From Struthio camelus (lineage: Eukaryota > Chordata > Aves > Struthioniformes > Struthionidae), in the NCBI RefSeq assembly GCF_040807025.1, contig NC_090956.1, positions 5,940,517-6,004,516 on the forward strand: a DNA stretch of 64,000 nt, written 5' to 3'. The notes below the pieces were generated by a model, which saw nothing but the letters and a program-made list of their open reading frames with translations, did not search any database and was not told where the DNA came from. Shown here one piece after another: positions 61,380 through 64,000 of the stretch. The position numbers and the translations under genes are program-made. The first letter of the stretch is position 1. Each line of letters begins with the position of its first letter.

Positions 61380-64000
61380 ATTTAGATTTGCTAATACATG
61401 GTTGGCTGCGTTCCCTACCGAAGTCTGCATCCATCTGTAGTGGCTGTGGGATGAATGACATCCTGAGACACTTAAATATCTCAAAGTACACAAATGAGAT
61501 TCTTCTCCTACATGCGGCACTTTTCACCGGAAGGGAGATGGAAAGAAAAATTGGGTCTCTGAATACGCAGCGTGTTCAGAATAAGTTGATGAGGGGTCAG
61601 AATGTTTTGGCGTCACCAGCCTTAGAAAGGGATCTGTTAGATAGGACATAATTACTTGTGATCTAGGAGTACGTAAACTGCTTAGATGTTCCAGCCTCTG
61701 CAAAAAAAGGTGTAGAAAGTAGTGTAGGCATGACTTTATCCTACAGCAATTGCTGTTCTTGCTAAGAAGACTTCAGTCGTTCATGGAATAAATAGACATG
61801 AGAGCTCCTTGGCAGCAGCCCAGTTTGCTTCATTTGTTCTTCTGGGTGAACGTTTTTCTCTTCCCACACTCCTTTAACCTCTTCTCTCTGTTTTATTATT
61901 GCATTCTCAAGTCATTGCATGGAAATCCAGAAGGAACATTAGTTGCAGATTGAGTGGAAAGCTTTCTTTTGGCAAAAGTTAACCTTAAGGTAAAATGATA
62001 AACAGTTCAAAATCTGGCAATGATTAAGCCAGCTGTGTTGTTCAAATGCTCAAAAGCTATAGCTGTTAGATTTTTATATTTTGTCCTGTGGGCTGAAATT
62101 ACTGAGTTTAAGCTAAAATAATTTTAAAACTAGTAGTGGAAGATGAAAAGCATGAAGTTTTGCTTTTAAGAAACCACCTGAAGGCCTTCAGCTTTGCTCC
62201 TGAGTTTCTTCTTGAGATTTTAGTGGACTTCCTAACTAGTACTAAAATAGCAGTGTTATTCAGAAATAGCTATCAGCTCTTCCGTGCAAATAGCTCTCCA
62301 CTATGCCGTGCTGCTTTTAGAACAGTTAAGATCCAAGAGGTGTGATAATTGGAAGTTTGATAGCTTGAGGCTGGCAAAACTTGTAGTTTAAATAAACCGA
62401 TGGATTGTTCCGAGTTTGTGTGTATTCAAGGTTAACTTTCTAAACCTGCCCTGCCTGCCAGGACTACTTGTGCTGAGTAAACTTCATGGCAGAGGGGAGG
62501 TTGTGGTGTGAGGAGGACGAGTCCCCAAGCCAACGCTCCTTTGTACAGTCAGGTGGGAACAAAGAGTACTTAACACAACGTGAAACCTCGGCTCTTACGT
62601 GAGTGCGATCTAACACTGCCCTCCTGCAGTACAATGCTACGTTTTTCAGGTTTTCCCTCATAAGGAAACTTATTCAAATGTATTTTGTATATCCCTTTTC
62701 TTATCTCATTCTTTAGACCGCTTTTCCCCTTCATGCTGCTGGCAATTGTAAGGATGGTTTCTTATGTGGGGGCACTTCCTACTGGGGGAGGACAGGATGG
62801 GCATATTTGTGAATTTTAGCCTTAATTGCAGCCTCAGTAGCTAAAATCAGCCTTCCAGGACCATGGTGATCAGGGGCATAATCAGGTAAGTAATGACATG
62901 AATCACGCTTGGGAACCAGTGGTCTGAAAGAGTTGAAACCAACTGTTTTGTATGGAGATTTTTCATCCTGTAGACAAGGCTGCATGTTGGTTAGGTCAAT
63001 CCACAATAATATATGGCACCTTACTAATTGATGATCCATCTCAGGGACCAAGAATGGTGCTATACTGAAGGCTGACCTGCATATACATTCTTGGATATAA
63101 TATCAGCACCCACAAGTCCCCTTGTACCATGTGAGAGCTCCTGGGAATGCCTGCTCTATACTAGCCAGCCCCTGGATGTTTATGTGGGGGTGGTTTTTGC
63201 TGTGTCTGGTGTTCCTTTTGCTGATGGTGCCTCTTTTCTGTGCATGGGGATTCTAGATGTTTCCTGCTTCTTGTTTTGCTTCTTATGCCCATTGGGAGAG
63301 GAGGTATTGGGAATCCTGGCAGTCATGCTGGAGTTGGGAAAGGCTGTTAATGCTGCAGCAGACTGTTAAGCACAGCCTCTGCACAGGGCAGATTGAGTTT
63401 TTTCAGGTGTCATGGTGCCTTTCCAAGCTAGCACTGCTGCACACTGTTATTTCTCTATGTACTGTTGTTCACTTTTATTTTGAAAGTGCTGCTGAATGCT
63501 ATAGCTTCGTCTCCTGCCAGTCTGGCTGATACCACGTGGATTTGCACTTATTTTCAGGGACTGCTCTGTCTCCACTTCTACCATTAGTGTCAGCACAGTG
63601 GTAAAATGTTACTCCTCCAAGTTGTCTCCATTTTCCTGTAAGTGCAGTTCATGCATCACTTGCTGTAAAGGTTCTGATAGTTCAGCAAATGTTAGAAGAT
63701 GAATTCATGCTCTTTTGTGGCAAAAGGCCCAGTGCATAATTTTACGTTTACTCGGGATAACGTGGCCTTGGATAACCGAGTCCCAGATTTAGTGTTGCAG
63801 GATAAAATGTCTGAGGGTTTTATCCAGGCTCAACCCCCTTTTTTAAATACTGTCATTTAATCCTGACAAGCAGGCACAGGCATATCTTTGGTTGCAACTG
63901 GGCTTTCACTGCCAGCCAGTCTCTGGGTCCTAAACTGAGTCATCAGTCAGAAAGATTAATATCTGCTCTGCTGGATGATTTCACTTGTTGTCGTGGCACG

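Larger units (their letters stand above)
23801..64000 (+). other. TTYH3: TTYH3 intron 1 (partial, more than 40 kb)
   Basis: From the gtgagg donor to the window end I recognise no sequence encoding the first membrane spans or the GFYGN block expected in the next TTYH3 exons, so the whole stretch is read as intron 1. Exclusion is by eye and not absolute. It starts GC-rich (to about 25.2 kb) and then becomes ordinary AT-rich DNA. Its notable contents are listed separately. Confidence 0.7.
53563..64000. other. TTYH3 intron 1, right part
   Basis: AT-rich intronic DNA running to the window end. It contains a C-run and A-rich patch at about 55569-55655, an ATT run near 57703-57712, and two C-to-T homopyrimidine tracts at 58961-58988 and 61338-61379. 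No TTYH3 exon 2 or other gene was recognised. Confidence 0.6.

Noticed and set aside
61153..61527. 124-codon - strand frame with a KKKKRGGG stretch
   Set aside because: The basic/Gly stretch is the translated homopyrimidine tract; nothing else supports a gene.

Overview
This looks like a window of vertebrate nuclear DNA, most likely from a bird. The genes are split by long introns with GT-AG splice sites, there is one sharp CpG island, interspersed repeats are sparse, and the one clearly recognisable dispersed repeat is a truncated CR1-type LINE tail near 53.1-53.6 kb. CR1 also occurs in turtles and crocodilians, so the species is not fixed. No prokaryotic genes, CRISPR array, tRNA or rRNA gene was recognised.

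Two protein-coding genes are supported, both on the + strand. Positions 1-12,615 hold the 3' part of IQCE (IQ motif-containing E), a ciliary-base scaffold of Hedgehog signalling. Eight coding exons can be chained with consistent splice phase: 504-606, 2798-2893, 4603-4626, 5763-5876, 6949-7079, 7782-7900, 9378-9488 and 12476-12615. They encode about 278 residues with three IQ-type calmodulin-binding motifs and a characteristic acidic C-terminus. The 5' part of the gene lies left of the window.

About 10 kb of AT-rich intergenic DNA (12.6-22.8 kb) follows, with no gene I can name. A CpG island at about 22.8-23.96 kb covers the promoter, leader and first coding exon (23678-23800) of TTYH3 (tweety family member 3). 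The rest of the window, more than 40 kb, appears to be TTYH3 intron 1, since no second exon was recognised. IQCE followed by TTYH3 in the same orientation matches the order I know from human 7p22.3, which supports both calls. The two genes are neighbours rather than partners: one is a ciliary scaffold, the other a membrane protein.

Most of the unusual structure is in non-coding DNA. In the last IQCE intron two 148-bp arms lie in inverted orientation, 130 bp of each identical, beside a 41-bp tandem repeat. Just inside TTYH3 intron 1 is a 40-bp-period GT/G/CA minisatellite. Further on are a perfect 136-bp duplication at 38.3-38.6 kb, a 35-bp near-perfect palindrome at 46.7 kb, and two C-T homopyrimidine tracts at 59.0 and 61.3 kb. 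I did not find convincing evidence of an undescribed multi-gene system. All calls are by eye without database searches, and comparisons with human proteins are from memory.
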